Assembly (NCBI GenBank): GCA_963978895.1
Contig: OZ022241.1
Coordinates: 1,291,191 to 1,355,190, forward strand
Direction: 5' to 3'
DNA from: Erpobdella octoculata
Lineage: Eukaryota; Annelida; Clitellata; Hirudinida; Erpobdellidae
DNA: 64,000 bases
Shown here: in pieces, positions 43,701-56,600 of the stretch
How the letters are laid out: the number at the start of each line of letters is the position of its first letter
Position numbering within the stretch: the stretch's first letter is position 1
The notes under the pieces: generated by a model
Databases searched by the model: none
Seen by the model: the letters and a program-made list of their open reading frames with translations, nothing else
Told to the model about the DNA's origin: nothing
Position numbers and translations under genes: made by a program

Positions 43701-46700
43701 GAGACATTTCTGGTACCTGCAGTATCCACATAAACTCCTCGTATCGAGATTGATGGTGCAAGTTTTGTTACTCTTGCAAACATAAGTGTGGTTTACCATC
43801 TTACCTCTTCTGAAGAATTCCTTCTTACTTCTTCTGAAGAATTCCTACAATTAGGATAATTGATTTTGTAGATGTTAAAATTAATGTGAGTATTTTTAGG
43901 ATATCAATCAATAAACAATTTCTATTTTCATTCAATTGTAAAGCAGGATTTATTAGCTTTCTTTGAGGAATATTTGAGAAGAAAAAAATAAATTTACTTT
44001 AAATATTTTAAATAAAAAAAACTGAATATTTTAAACTAGGAAGGCTATCTTGTTTTACTCGGGGTTTTTGGGGTTTTCATTTTTTTATGGTAAAACGTAA
44101 AAAAATAAAACTATTTTTACATGTTTTTATTAACTTCCACTTGTCCGGATGTCTGTGGGATGTCCGCGGACTTTTTGTAGTTCGGAAGATCATTATAAAA
44201 TTCGCCTATTTCAACAAAATATATAATTTAATTAAACAAAAATAAAATTTAAGAAGCAATAATAATTAAAAACTAAATTAAGACAGCATATCAATAATGA
44301 CGGAAAACAAGTTCATCGTCATAGTAACTATAAACATCTTTTTTTTCTATTCACATGGGTAATATATTTACAATACGATGTCGCTTCATTCATCCAATTC
44401 ATTGATCTTTCCCTGACAAAATCAGGCTAAGTATTCTTCAGAAAATTAATCAATCAACATAGTCCTAAGTCGGATACAACAGCTTCTATTAAAATTTGAA
44501 CTCGATCCCAAATTTCCGACCCCAGGAATCGAACCCACGACTTTCACTTTCTCGGTTTCTGGACCGATGTGTTCGCCTTGCCGACGTATGACAAAACTCA
44601 ATTTTGGTTTGTACTAACGAGCTGAAATAAGGCCAACTCAGCCTTTCATCCTTCACTGGTCGATAAATGAGTACCAGTTTTCACGACTGGGGTGTAATAG
44701 GGTTCGGCACATTCCGATTTCGGAGACACGTGCGGGTGGCAAGTAATACTGTGTGATCCCGTTGCACTAGTCGTTCCCGGCGCCTCTGAAGCTTAGCAGC
44801 AACTGGCGCTTCTAATCGATCCTATACTATAGTATAAAGTATCTACTTAGGTTTGGATAGTGATTTGAACAGTATTGGTTTGTCACAACAGCCTGAACTG
44901 ATGTAGTTAGTTTACTATGGTCGCAGCGACTTAAAATTTCCTATGTTCCGATCACTAATCTCTATAATATAGGTAAATCGCTCTTAGCCTATTAATGCAT
45001 TAGAAATGTTGTAGGCAATCTGCCGCCATATAATATAGCTGAATTGCTTTTAGTATATAATGTGGGAGGAAGAGGATGGATAACAAAAATAAATACTTAA
45101 AAGCAGCAAAATGGGAGGAAATGGATGGGCTACAAAAAATCGCAATCTAAACCCCAGTCGCCTAATCCAACACTCTGTTGTTCACATTACCTCTTTGAAA
45201 CAAGTGCCCAAAAGTTGAAAATAAAGTAATAGAAAACATTTCTAGAAAAAGAAGCAACTTCTTGAACGAGGTTTTGTCTTTTATATTGACAGGAAAGTTG
45301 CTTCAGGATTGTTTTTGAAAATGACCAATTATGAGGGAAAGAATAAATTTCCCCCATCATATACCACACAAAACAATCCTGAAGCAACTTTCCTGTCAAT
45401 ATAAAGGGTGTGATCAGAAGTTATTTTCTACTTTTTGGCAGGTTTTTGACAATACAAAACCTCTTTCAAGAAGTTACTTCTTTTTCTAGAAATTTTTTCT
45501 ATTACTTTATTTTTTTTTAAAACTTAATAAATAAAAACACTTTCAAAGCAGTAATAACAGATAATCTTCAAAAAATGTTGGGAAAAGAATTAAAACTGAC
45601 AATATATACTTGAAGTAGACAAAACTTTAAAAAATTAAATATATAATGTTGATGAAACATAAATAAATACCTGGCAACTTCTACAAGTGAGCGCACCAAA
45701 ACGAATTCCATTGGCAATGTCAGAACAAATCATGCATTTCTGTAGTTTTTTCTGTGGGGGGACTTTCAGCAGACAAACTGTCGATTCATTAATAATCAAT
45801 GTTTCAAAACTCAGCGTTACAGATAATTTATAAAATACTAGCTGGGTTATCTAGAGGAGAAGGTGTAGAAGAAACAGTCAGAGCCAAGTTACTCTCTGCT
45901 TGGACAAGATTTGAATCATTTTTCTCAAACTTGACTTCCCATGGTGTGTCGTTTCATGTGAAAGGAAAAGTATAGTGAGCTTGTGTCCAAAGTGTCCTTT
46001 CTAACATCTTAGAAATATGGTCGATGAAGGCCGATAATCTACAAAGCTAAGAAGGGGCTGAGCCTATGTTTTGTGTCATAAAATGTGGATTTGTACAACT
46101 TTAAGGATGTTCCTCATGTGGCTAATGTTTGTTTGGACATTAAGAATGGAAGAACTCATATGATTGAGTTTCGACATGAAGAGGTGTGAATGTTGGAAAA
46201 ATAAAAAAGTGAGGTAGAAGTAAGGAAAAGTGGTAAGAATGCTTTAGCCAGCTAGCTTTATTGTGTTTGACCACTTGGCTATTTAGGCAATCGTGGATAT
46301 TGCTGTATTGAAGTTTCTTCAGCTGCTGTTTTTTACTGCAAGTTTGCATTGTTTTAGTTTTATTTTGTTTTGTTGAGTTGTTTTAGTTTTAAATATATTA
46401 TATTTTATTACCTATTCTGAGATGTCGAGTTTTGCATTTACGAGCTGCCAAGGAACTACATTAATATTCAACTGAAGATGTGTGGTAGTTCAGAGAGGTG
46501 TATTGTAAAACAAGTAAGTTTTGAAAGAAATTTTTGATTGCAACCTTTGTGAGGCACACTGAGAGGGAATTGTGACAACGACCATTTAAAGCTTTTATTT
46601 CTAAAACTTCATTAAACTCCACATTAAAAAAATTCTTTACCTTTTTTAGACATGTTATGTGCGAGACATTTCTGGTACCTGCAGTATTTACATGAAATCC

Positions 46701-49142
46701 TCGTATTGAGCGTGATGATACAAGTTTTGTTACTCTTGCAAACATAAATGTGGTTTTCATTCCCTGCTCTATGGAAGAACTCCTACAATGAAGTTGATTG
46801 ATTTTCTGAGATGTTAAAATTAAATACAAATACTCAATCAATAAATCAATACGCAATTTCAATGTTCACACCCACTTAATATATTATCTCCTACAATGAA
46901 GTTGATTGATTTTCTGAGATGTTAAAATTAAACACAAATACTCAATCAATAAATCAATAAGCAATTTCTATGTTCACACCCACTTAATAAATTTACTTAA
47001 AATTTCAAGGCAGGATTTCCTGAAAATCTTCAAGATACTTTTGGGAAAAGAATCAAAATTTACAACATTGAATAACTAAACTTGAAAAAACTTTGAAAAA
47101 TTAAATATACAATGTTGATGAAACATAAATAAATACCTGGCAACTTCTACAAGTGAGCGCACCATAACGAATTCCAGCGGCAATGTCAGAACAAATCACG
47201 CATTCCAGCGAACAAACTGTCGATTCATTAATAAACAATGTTTGAAAACTCAGAGGTAGTTCAGAGAGGTGTATTGTAAAACAAGTAAGTTTTGAAAGAA
47301 ATTTTTGGTTGCAACTTTTGTGAGGCACACTGAGAGAGAATTGTGACAACAACCATTTAAAGCTTTTATTTCTAAAACTTCATTAAACTCCACATAAAAA
47401 AAATTCTATACCTTTTCTGGACACGTTACATGCAAGACATTTCTGGTATCTGCAGTAGTCACAAGAAGTCCTTGTATCTAGATTGATGGTGCAAGTTTTG
47501 TTACTCTTGCAAACATAAGTGTGGCTTTCGTTCTCTGCTCTCTGGAAGAACTGCTGCCATGAAGAAAATCGAGAAATTTTTCAGAGATTATTTTTAGGAA
47601 ATAATTGATTTAGAATATAAAATAATTTAATAAAAAAATATATATTGTTGATGAAATGTTGACAGATACCTGACAACTGTTACACAAGACGGCACCATAA
47701 CAAATTCCTTTGGCAACGTCAGAGCAAACCACGCATTTCAATTGTCCTTCCTGCGTAGTAACTGTCGATTCTTTAAAAATGATGTTCCAAAATTAAGAAT
47801 TACAGATAATTTATGAAATACAAACCATGAAATAAATGAAAACAAGCCAATATGAAAACAAATTTTTAAAGTCAATTTTTTACATTTTTATTTTCCTAAT
47901 TAAGTCACAATATGTAAATTAGGATTAACTAAATTAATAGACTTATTGCAAAACTAATTATTAAATAATGCATTGTCATCAAGCAAGCTAAGCAGTGTTA
48001 CCTGTAGAACCGTTAACTTAAATAATAATACGCAAGATCGAAAAACCTTGAGTGTTACTTTTTTTTATTTCCACGGTTGCATTAAACGTTTATTATTATT
48101 GTGGTCATGCATTGTAAATGAGTCAAATAATCCGAAATATTGTGATTGGGACCAATATTTTAATATGTTATAGCCATATATACGTTATATCAATTAAGGT
48201 TTTAGCCGAGGTAATAAAATATGGGGGAGATGGGCAAATATAATGTGACTAATATTTCAATATGTTATACTAGCGGTTTTGCCCGTCCCAAGGACGTATG
48301 TTTTAAAATTACGATGCACTTTGGATACATTTTATAAAAAATAGCAAACAAAAACAAAATGACATTTGATAACCATAACAAATTTTGTTGTATATATAAG
48401 CAAATTTAATGACATTTTTTTATTGTGTTTAAATTTTCAATTTACTAAAATATTTCATATAAACTCAAAGAATGTGAAAATTAAAGAGTGCTATAATTAG
48501 TTATTAAAGAGTTTCAGTATACACGACATTTCTTGTGAATTGACGGCCATCGGTGAGAAATGGTCTTTGCTTCTGAGATTTTTTTAAATCTCATTTTATA
48601 ATATTTTTCGATTGCAGCGCCACTTCTTTTGATCTCTAGTGCTGAGAGTGTATACAGGAACAATTGCATAATAACTTTTATTACACGCCTGCGCACACTA
48701 AATTCTTACGTGCACATCGATATCGTCTATACGACTAATTACGTAAGCATGACAGAATAAGTGAGTGAGTGAGTGACGTGGGCTACTATGATATAGATCT
48801 AATTTTAAGTTATATCTAACTGTATGTTATATCCAATTGTACGTTAAATCTAATTGTATGTTATATTTAATTGTACGTTCTATCTAATTTACATGATATC
48901 CAGGGTACAACACAGCAGGGTTATGTTAAATATAGATTTAAAATACAATTGTTATAGTTATCTTTGGTCATTTTACCTGGCAAGCTTTAGTCTTTAATTC
49001 AAAACATTAAATTATAAATATAAATGCATCATAATACATGAGATTTCCATACCTTCCACCCTTTTGACATTCTGCTGTTGCTGCTGAGGTTGTTGAATTT
49101 GTTTTTGTTGTTGCAACATTCTTTATGTGGATGCAATCTATT
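40729..49142 (-). CDS. Gene D: poly-DBD factor with 3 DBDs, complete
   Basis: Exons on the minus strand: 49119-49053, 47761-47670, 47553-47412, 47216-47137, 46782-46641, 45777-45671, 43844-43679, 42431-41137, 40899-40729. The sum is 2262 nt, 753 aa plus stop, with all phases consistent. Start MLQQQKQIQQP (second residue Leu, not Glu as in A-C). DBDs at about 34-100, 107-174 and 186-265; acidic region 266-697; tail 698-753, the longest in the cluster because of an inserted KDQELKQKNQEI repeat. The third DBD has an eight-residue duplication at the start of the recognition helix. Function is inferred from the domains: nuclear, sequence-specific DNA binding, probable dimer. Confidence 0.85.
41137..42431 (-). 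CDS. Gene D acidic/Ser-rich exon with internal block repeats
   Basis: 431 codons, the longest acidic exon here. A Gln-rich beginning (LPQHQQQIQLQ; EQQSQQKQQ) precedes repeated blocks: DGFCD-EIKMEQENGSKNHL, then two copies of TRESETSSRDPIKRPRTDSE-type segments and a YCDTEIKMEHSD block. VLVSSQPA replaces the VVVKSEPA seen elsewhere, so the last SUMO-like site is lost in this gene. Confidence 0.8.
43301..43405. repeat. Perfect 26-bp inverted repeat (hairpin)
   Basis: AATCTTTGACTAAAAATAAA plus AGCGTG at 43301-43326 pairs with 43380-43405; no mismatch is seen. The 53-bp loop has further complementarity (GCTCATC/GATGAGC). It is intergenic to the exons, within a gene D intron. A MITE or a small-RNA hairpin would both fit. 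Confidence 0.85.
43679..45777 (-). CDS. DBD module D3 with duplicated recognition-helix start
   Basis: Finger 1 is on 45777-45671 (CMICSDIANG ... CRSCQ). Finger 2 is on 43844-43679 and is 166 nt instead of 142: a 24-bp tandem duplication gives EFFRRSKK EFFRRGKM before YVCKSNKTC, CGYCRYQKCL. An alternative acceptor (AGTAAGAAG|GAATTC, 43820/43821) would splice out the extra copy exactly. The intron contains a SINE and a hairpin element. Confidence 0.8.
44490..44870 (-). mobile_element. tRNA-derived SINE, minus orientation
   Basis: On the minus strand, GTGGGTTCGATTCCTGGGGT (about 44537-44518) is a B-box, preceded by an A-box-like GGCAAGGCGAACACATCGGT. A 3' body read from the plus strand (TCATCCTTCACTGGTCGATA, CGGCACATTCCGATTTCGGA) follows the style of invertebrate tRNA-SINEs. 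It is not an intact tRNA: the stem does not close. Confidence 0.55.
45221..45510. repeat. Long inverted repeat element (MITE-like)
   Basis: Left arm 45221-45316 (ATAAAGTAATAGAAAACATT ... GGAAAGTTGCTTCAGGATTG) is the inverted match of 45371-45510, which contains an extra stretch of about 40 nt (GGTGTGATCAGAAGTTATTT). No frame is present. It lies in the D3 intron. Confidence 0.85.
45838..46020. repeat. Intronic repeat shared by modules D3, E2 and E4
   Basis: CTAGCTGGGTTATCTAGAGG ... TTGACTTCCCATGGTGTGTC lies just upstream of the D3 finger-1 exon; equivalents are at 57421-57540 (E2) and 54562-54665 (E4). The same insertion at the same position in three modules marks them as copies of one ancestor. 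Confidence 0.75.
46641..47216 (-). CDS. DBD module D2 (two exons, short linker)
   Basis: Finger 1 is on 47216-47137 (CVICSDIAAG ... CRSCQ); its linker is 27 nt shorter than usual, going from the acceptor almost directly to the first cysteine (CSLECVIC). Finger 2 is on 46782-46641 (EFFHRAGNEN, YVCKSNKTC, CKYCRYQKCL). All cysteines are kept. Confidence 0.85.
47412..47761 (-). CDS. DBD module D1 (two exons)
   Basis: Finger 1 is on 47761-47670 (CVVCSDVAKG ... CNSCQ), 92 nt like B1; finger 2 is on 47553-47412 (QFFQRAENES, YVCKSNKTC, CDYCRYQKCL). All cysteines are present. Finger 1 and its upstream linker match B1 closely, so B1 and D1 descend from the same first module. Confidence 0.85.
47762..49052. 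other. Gene D first intron
   Basis: AT-rich; no gene is supported. TTATACTAGCGGTTTTGCCC at about 48267 resembles a Helitron-like terminus, and several ATCTAATTGTATGTTATATC-type short repeats are at 48810-48890. Confidence 0.4.
49053..49142 (-). CDS. Gene D exon 1
   Basis: ATG at 49119-49117 with 22 codons (MLQQQKQIQQPQQQQQNVKR then VE), phase-1 donor at 49053. The conserved UTR GATTGCATCCACATAAAG precedes it, with an acceptor at 49143. The codon after ATG is TTG where the others have GAG. Confidence 0.75.
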
Positions 49143-50525
49143 CTGAATTTAGCTTATTAGGATTAGGGCTAGGCCATTAGTAGGCAGATGGCATGCGTTC
49201 AACGTCGACCTACCCAGTATTGTAGTGGGCAGGGCAGGTGGGCACTAGAGACTAAACTAGACACTAGCACTAGAATACTAGAGTAGAGTGACTAGCAGGA
49301 CTAGCTAGAAGCTAGAAGCTAGAGCTAGACCTGCTAGATTCTAGATAGACTAGGATGCAACAGTTTGAATATATTTTCAGCTCAAAATCTTTTTTATTAC
49401 CTCTAATTACACCTAGGTCCTAAAAATGAAAAAGTTTTCTTAGGCAATCCCGTAGTAGATCCGTTTTGTTTGATTTGATTTGTTTGATTTTGAATCGATT
49501 CGTTTTATTTTGTTTTGTTTCTAAACGTAAACAATAGGCGCACGGCGAACATAATACAAATATTATTCTATAGCGCTGAGTAGAGAATGGTACTGATGAT
49601 TTTTATGATTTGTAACATTAGTAAAATGGTTACAGGTAACAGTAACTTTAAATAATTGCTTAATAGTCACTGAGATATAGCGCTTTATGTAAGGAGTAAA
49701 TCAATTGTGCATTAAAGTGCATTTGCTTATTGTCAGGGCTCAGGGGCGCAACTAGGGGGGACAGGACCAAAATCGGAGGGTCCTGTAATTTTTCCAAATT
49801 CTTTTGGGAGTGGGGGTGCTACATTTATTCATAAACTTATTTTTTTTTACATTTGCTTTAACTGGTTTGAGACTGAGTTTGACAATCTTCAGTTTGCAGT
49901 CTTTCTTTTCTATCATTAATAAATTCTTAAAGATACAAAAAAAAACTGCAGACTAAAGATAGTCGAACAAATTTTTGCCCCCTCCCCAAGGTTTTGCTGA
50001 ATCGCCGCCACTGAACCCTGGATTAGATCACTACCATATATATAGAATAGATTCTATTCTATATATATGCCCACTACACGACTTGGAGACGAAACCATTT
50101 TTAAACTTTCTTTGTTTAGAGGTTATTTAATAGCGGCGCTTTTCTCTCTCGCTCCCGTTTCCTTCCCCGCTTGCTCCAACGTTTCCAGTCGCTCTCCCTT
50201 TCCCGCTCGTTCGTCTGCTTTTTTGTTCCCGTTCATTCTCCTATTCCCGCTTGCTCTCCAGCTAACTTCGTGACCAATCCCAATTTTTTCCCGCAAAAAC
50301 CTTTCTCTATTTACTTTCAATGCTCCGGGAAAATAACAACTTTATGGTGGTATTATGCATTTTTACAGCAGAGGTGGTGTAGGTCTGAAAATGTACGTAT
50401 TGCAATAGGGGGATAAATCTGTACTTTATAATTTACGTTTATGGAAGGCCCCTAAGTATACAAAACTCTTTTACGACGAACTTGGATATGACGGAAACGT
50501 GTACAATTGAAGAAAACCGTGAATC
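49143..50525. other. Intergenic DNA between genes D and E
   Basis: It contains a CTAG/AGCTAG-rich stretch (49245-49355), a short palindrome (TAGAATAGATTCTATTCTA, 50043-50061) and a Helitron-like pyrimidine minisatellite at 50105-50300 (CTCGCTCCCGTTTCCTTCCC). The 3' flank of gene E from 50340 is shared with D and F. No gene is supported. Confidence 0.5.
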
Positions 50526-50675
50526 TCATTGACGAATTCGCTCTAACTTTACAAAACATTTCTTAATCTTATGTTTTTCGAGTTCTTCAAACTTTTTAAT
50601 TTCTTGATCTTTTTGTACCAGGAGGGCCTTCAAATACTTTATCTCCTGCTGCTGCTTTGAATATTCTTGTAGAAG
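50526..50675 (-). CDS. Gene E last exon, heptad tail
   Basis: 49 codons and TGA: LLQEYSKQQQEIKYLKALLV then QKDQEIKKFEELEKHKI and a basic end. a/d positions Y, I, L, I at spacing 7 and L, F between fit a short zipper. It is closest to D and F. Confidence 0.75.
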   Translation of the reverse strand, partial: LLQEYSKQQQEIKYLKALLVQKDQEIKKFEELEKHKIKKCFVKLERIRQ

Positions 50676-53600
50676 CTGAATAAAAACAAAAACTTCTGAA
50701 ATCTTATTTGCAACCATTTAAAATTTAGAGATCCAATGCATCAGATTCAGGCCAAAAAAGCTTTTGATTCTAATAAACTCAGTGCATGCAAAGCCTTTGA
50801 CAAAAACAAATAAAGCCAAATAATGTCTATCTAAAATCTATGAAAGCTAAAATAAACTAGAAACATAACTGTCAAATAAAATCACAGAATTCAAATTTCT
50901 ACCTCACTGGAGCTGAGAAAGGCATTACTTTGTTTCTGTGTTGACATCGTATAATCTGAACTTGATGGCTCACTCCTAACAACTACTTCAGTTTTCCTTA
51001 AGAGTGATGGAGATATGTTGTCAATTTTTTCGATTAGATTTTCATTAAAGTCACAGTTTGATTCTGTTTTGGTCACAATGTCATTGTAAATCACAATGTT
51101 TTCCTTGCCAGTGAAGCTTAGTTGAATTGTATGTTTTGTGTCATAAGATGAGTGTACATCATCGAATTTAGACCATTTTTTAGGCTCAACTGGTTTAGTG
51201 CCATTATGATTTCGAGATTTCTCTCTAAAAGACTCAATTCCAATAATAGGCCCTTCAAGTTCAGGGTTGAGGGCACATACCTGCTTTTGTCCGTGTATAA
51301 GTCTCCTCTCTGAGCTTTTTGAATCATTTTCATCATTTTTTTGCTCCATTTTTATCTCTGTGTCACAATAGCCATCTTGTGCTTTCTGCCTGCTTGAAAA
51401 TGTCTGGCTCAGATCTCCTGTCCACGAAACTGTGACGTTTGATGAAAAATATGGAGTTCCATTACGGATGGTAGATGAGTTGTTAAAATTACTTTTATTT
51501 TCATCTTCACTATCAGTCCTTGGTCTTTTGATGGCATCTTGTGAAGATGTTTCGGACTCTCTTGAATCATTTTCATCATCTGTGACTGATGACAAATACG
51601 ACGAATAAATGCTTCTTGAATCTGAAGCACAGGGTAACCTCATGTTTGAATCGTCGGTTTCAAACTTATCAAAGTTTGATCTTGGATACAGGTTGCTAAC
51701 CCGGTGCAATTCTGCAAGGTAGTGGTGCTGGGTGCTGTTCATGTTTGAGGAAAGCTGTGTTATGTGAAAGTTGTTTTGAGCAAAGTTGCTGCTGCTGTAT
51801 GCAAGATCAACCATCTGTTGTTGTTGCTGCGATTGTTGTTTCAAATTTTTTAAATCATTTTCTTGCTCCATTTCTATCTTTGTTTCAAAATAACCATTTT
51901 GTTGTTTCATCTGCTGGTTCATTTCCTCAACATTCTTCTGAAAAGGCTTTGTCTTTTGTATTGCTTTGAACCAAATAAATTAAATTACAATCATTTAAAA
52001 ACTTCACATTAAAAAAATTTGATACCAGTTCTGGACATGTTATGTGCAAGACATTTCTGGTACATGCAGTATTTACATGAACTCCTCGTATTGGGTGTGA
52101 TGATGCAAGATTTGTCACTCTTGCAAACATAAGTGTGGTTTTCATTCACTGCTCTATGGAAGAACTCCTACAATGAAGTTGAGTAATTTTCTGAGATGTT
52201 AAAATTTAACACAAATACTTATTGATTTTATTTAATGTGAAAAGTTTTGGACCCTCAATCAGGTGTCCAGACAATTCGTCGTGGACAATTCTTCGCAGAA
52301 AAACGGACAATTCATTGCAGAAAAACGGAAAATTGTTAATTAATAGTTACTATATTTATTATATATTTTTTCTTCAAAATAATACCAAAAATAATAATTC
52401 CGAGCAAAGCTAAAAATCCTTATGACAGATCTTTGGGCCACCTGTCTCTGCATCATTTACTCGTGACACACCCCTTTCCCCTCGGTCGTACGTAATATAT
52501 GAAAGGCCCCTTAATTATTATCATGTGTTGATCGATTAGAATATTATAATATCAAATCTTCTTCTTATATGAAAAAGATATTAATTTAACACAAACACAT
52601 GTTTTCAAGAATTAATTTATTAATCTATTAAAGTAATGTTATGGCTGCATCCCCGCAGATAATCAATTGATCAACGATTCTTATAATCCATCACAACAGA
52701 ACGCAATCGACGATCCAAATCTCGATATTTCTTTTTTCTCAGAGGAAAACATTCACCTGCAAGCATACGTTCAGCCTTCATTGGGTTGATGTTTTGTTCT
52801 TTTTATAGTTGCACTACTAACTTCGATAGTGTTGGACATGCAATTTGAACCACCCGTAGAAATGCATTGTGCCATCCTTCAATTGTGTTGTTCGTACGAG
52901 GAATGTCATCACGGACAGTTTGTTAGCAGTCACAGATATCATATGAAAAAAGAGCACATCCCAGTTTATTGGCTTTAAGTGCAATTTGTTAGGTTTGGCT
53001 TGCGAAGAATTTTCCTGCGACGAATTGTCCGCGACAAATTGTTCGCGAAAAATTGTCCGCACCGAATTGTCCGTTTTTTTTATGATAAATTGTTGGCGCC
53101 TAATTGTCCATTTTTCTGTGCCGAATTGTCCTAGAACCCTCAATCAAGAAGCAATTTCTATGTTTACATCCACTTAAAAAATTTCCATAAAATTTTAAGG
53201 CAAGATTTACTGGCAATCTTCAAGATAATTTTTGGAAAAAATAAATATTAACAGCATTCAATAGTAAAACTTGAAAAAAAATTAGATATATAACTTTTTA
53301 ATGAAACATTTAATGGATACCCAAATATAGAAACATAAATAAATACCTGGCAACCTCTACAAGTGAGCGCTCCATAACATATTCCAGTTGCAACATCAGA
53401 ACATACCACGCATTTCTGTAGTTCTTCATGTGGGTCGTCTCTCGGGCGACGAACTGTTGATTCAGTAATAAACAATGTTTCAAAACTTAGCTTTCAAATT
53501 GCAAATTTTTCTTTTAAAACGACATTTTTTTGAATGTTTATATGCAAACATTATTATTTGTTATTATTTTTAATAAAAAAAAACTTTTATATCAGAAAAT

Positions 53601-56600
53601 TTTCAAACTTTAATAGAATATATTGTCACGAGAAATGAGCCTATATTTCAAATTTCAGCTTGATTGGAAAACGGGAAGTTAGTTAAATTTTATTTTCAAG
53701 GTTTGCAAACATTCAAGCAAGGAAGCAAGACCGGCGGTAAAGTTTATATAAGGTATTTAATAAACCAGGTTTTTCACAAATCCCTTACATTTCAGGATTT
53801 TTCGACTATACGTTTATTTACAAAAAGTTACGATGTTTAGGTTTTTACAAAAATGGTTTTGGTTTATTGAATAATAAGTTGCCTAACTTAGAAGGTAATA
53901 AGCTTCATCCATTTAATATTTCATTTCTAACTCTTAATTAAACTCCATATTACAAAAATTCTATACCTTTTCTGGACATGTTATGTGCAAGACATTTCTG
54001 GAACCTGCAGTATTTACACGAATTCCTTGTATCGAGATTGATGATGCAATTTTTGTTACTATTGCAAACATAAGTGTGGCTCTCCTTCAGTGCTCTTTTA
54101 AAAAAGTTCTATAAAAACAAATAATGGTTTTCACAGATGTTGAATTAATCACAAATACTTATTAGTTTTATTAAATAAAAATATTTCTAGGCCATCAATC
54201 CATAAACAAATTTCTATTTTCATACCCACCTAATTTAACACTACACCAACTTAATAAACTAATATACACTTTCAAAGCAGGATTTACTAGCCATCTTCAA
54301 GAAATTTTTTGAGAAAAGTGTGAAAATTTACAATATTAAATAATTCAACTATAAAAAACTTTTAAAAATTAAATATATAATGCTAATGAAACATTGATGG
54401 ATACCTGGCAAGCTCCACATGTGAGCGCACCATAACCAATTCCAATGGCAACGTTAGAGCACACCACGCAAATCCGTTCTTCCAGTTGGGCGACTATCAG
54501 CGGATGAAACGTTGTTTAGTAACAATGTATAAAAATTTAACATCAATTAATTTATGAAAAACCAGCTGGGTTATCCAGAGGGTGAGGTGTAAAAAAACGG
54601 TCAGAGTCAGTGTGAGCTCTGCTTGGGCTAAATTAAAATAATTTCCCTTAATCTTGACTTCCCATGTAGGACCGCTACTGCTTTCAGCGCCAACAAGCGA
54701 CCATCTTTATCATTGTTTCAACGATTACAATGGAGAGTGCTCTCCTTCATTATACTCCATCAAGGGCAGATACAGGATTAGCAAACGGGAGGGGTGTGAA
54801 ACGGTGGATAAGAAAAAATTTTTCATTATTGTGTCAGATTTATAGGTCATGCAACAACGTTGGCTCAACATTTAGTCATAAAAAAACTGAAATTTTGTAG
54901 CAGTTTTTAGCAGAATAAGACAGGTAGTTGAGTTTATTGACTTTCTTTGGAGTCAAGTTTTTTTTTCAATGCATGGCATCACATAAAAGGAATATCAGAT
55001 CCACTGCAAAAATTTGTATATCTAAAACTTCATTAAAAACTTTACATTAAAAAAATTTGATACCAGTTCTGGACATGTTATGTGCGAGACATTTCTGGTA
55101 CCTGCAGTATCTACACAAACTCCTCGTATTGAGATTGATGGTGCAAGTTTTATTATTCTTGCAAACATAAGTGTCGCTCTCTTTCACTGATCTATGAAAG
55201 AACACCTACAATGAAGTTGATTGATATTCTTAGATGTTAAAATTGAACACAAATACTTAATGAATTTATTTAATGTGAAAAGTTGTGAGCCCTCAATCAA
55301 GAAGCAATTTCTATGTTCACACCCACTTAATAAATTTACATACAATTTTAAGGCAGGGTTTAGTAGCAAAAGAATCAAAATTTACAACATTAAATAATTA
55401 AACTTGAAAATACTTTGAAAAATTAAATATATAATGTTGATGAAACATAAATAAATACCTGGCAACTACCACATGTGAGTGCCCCCAAATATACTCCCCT
55501 GGGAGCATCAAGACAAATCACGCATTTCTCTTCTTCCTGTGGGACTCTCAGCGGACGAACTGTCGATTCAGTAATAAACAGTTTCAAAACTTAATAGCTT
55601 TCATTTATTGCAAATGTTTCTTTTAAAACGACATATTTTTAAATTTATATATGCAAACATTTATATAATTGTGGTTGATTTGTTCTTGTTTTAAAACAGA
55701 GATAATTATTAGTTTTAATTAAAAAATAATTTTTTTATCAGAAAATTTTCAAACTTTAATAGAATATATTGTCATGCGAAATGAGCCTATATTTCAAATT
55801 TCAGCTTGATTGGATAACGGGAAATTAGTTAAATTTTATTTTCAAGGTTTGCAAACATTCAAGCAAAGAAGCAAGACCGGTGATAAAGTTAGTATAAGGT
55901 ATTTAACAAGTAGGCTGTAAAAAAACAGGTTTTTTCACAAATTCCTTAAATTTCAGGATTTGTCGGATATACGTTTATTGCAAAAAAAATTTTTAAACGA
56001 CTTTTTTTTGGAATTCATATATATGTTAACATCTATATAATTCAGTGGTTCTCAATCTTTTTAGTGTCACTACCCTTGACATAATTTGCCATGCTGTGGC
56101 AACCCCCAACAATAAAATTATGTGGGTTGTTCATCTTTCACTCTGGCTCACTGCATTTTTATATCAAGTACTATTGCACTTAGACTTAACAGTCATACTC
56201 CTACAACACATTTTAGTTTTTTAATAGATAATTTTGATTTTAGAATTTTAGCCTAAAATTTATAGGCATTCTCAATTATAAATTGTATATTATAAATTGT
56301 ATATAATAATTATAATTTAACATGTCATCAAGCAAATAAAGCATATTTTTCCAAACAATAATTTTTATACAATTTACTATTTACAAGCAAATGAGATTGA
56401 TCATTTAAATTTAAAATTCAAATGTTTCTAAATAGAATTGTTAATTTGTCAGTGAGAAGGCTTGTGCTTGCTTCATTCTCACCAGGGGGGGGGGGAAGTC
56501 TTTCATGGGCGTCATTTGGGAGTAGGAGTGCAATTGCCCTATCAAAGATTTTTGAAAAAAAAAAATTTTAGGTAAATTTTTGAAAAAAAAAATTTTTAGG

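Noticed and set aside
51745..51969. Plus-strand Cys/Val-rich frames opposite acidic exons (also 42129-42383 and 59090-59320)
   Set aside because: Antisense of Gln-rich (CAA/CAG) coding sequence; similarity among them only reflects exon homology.
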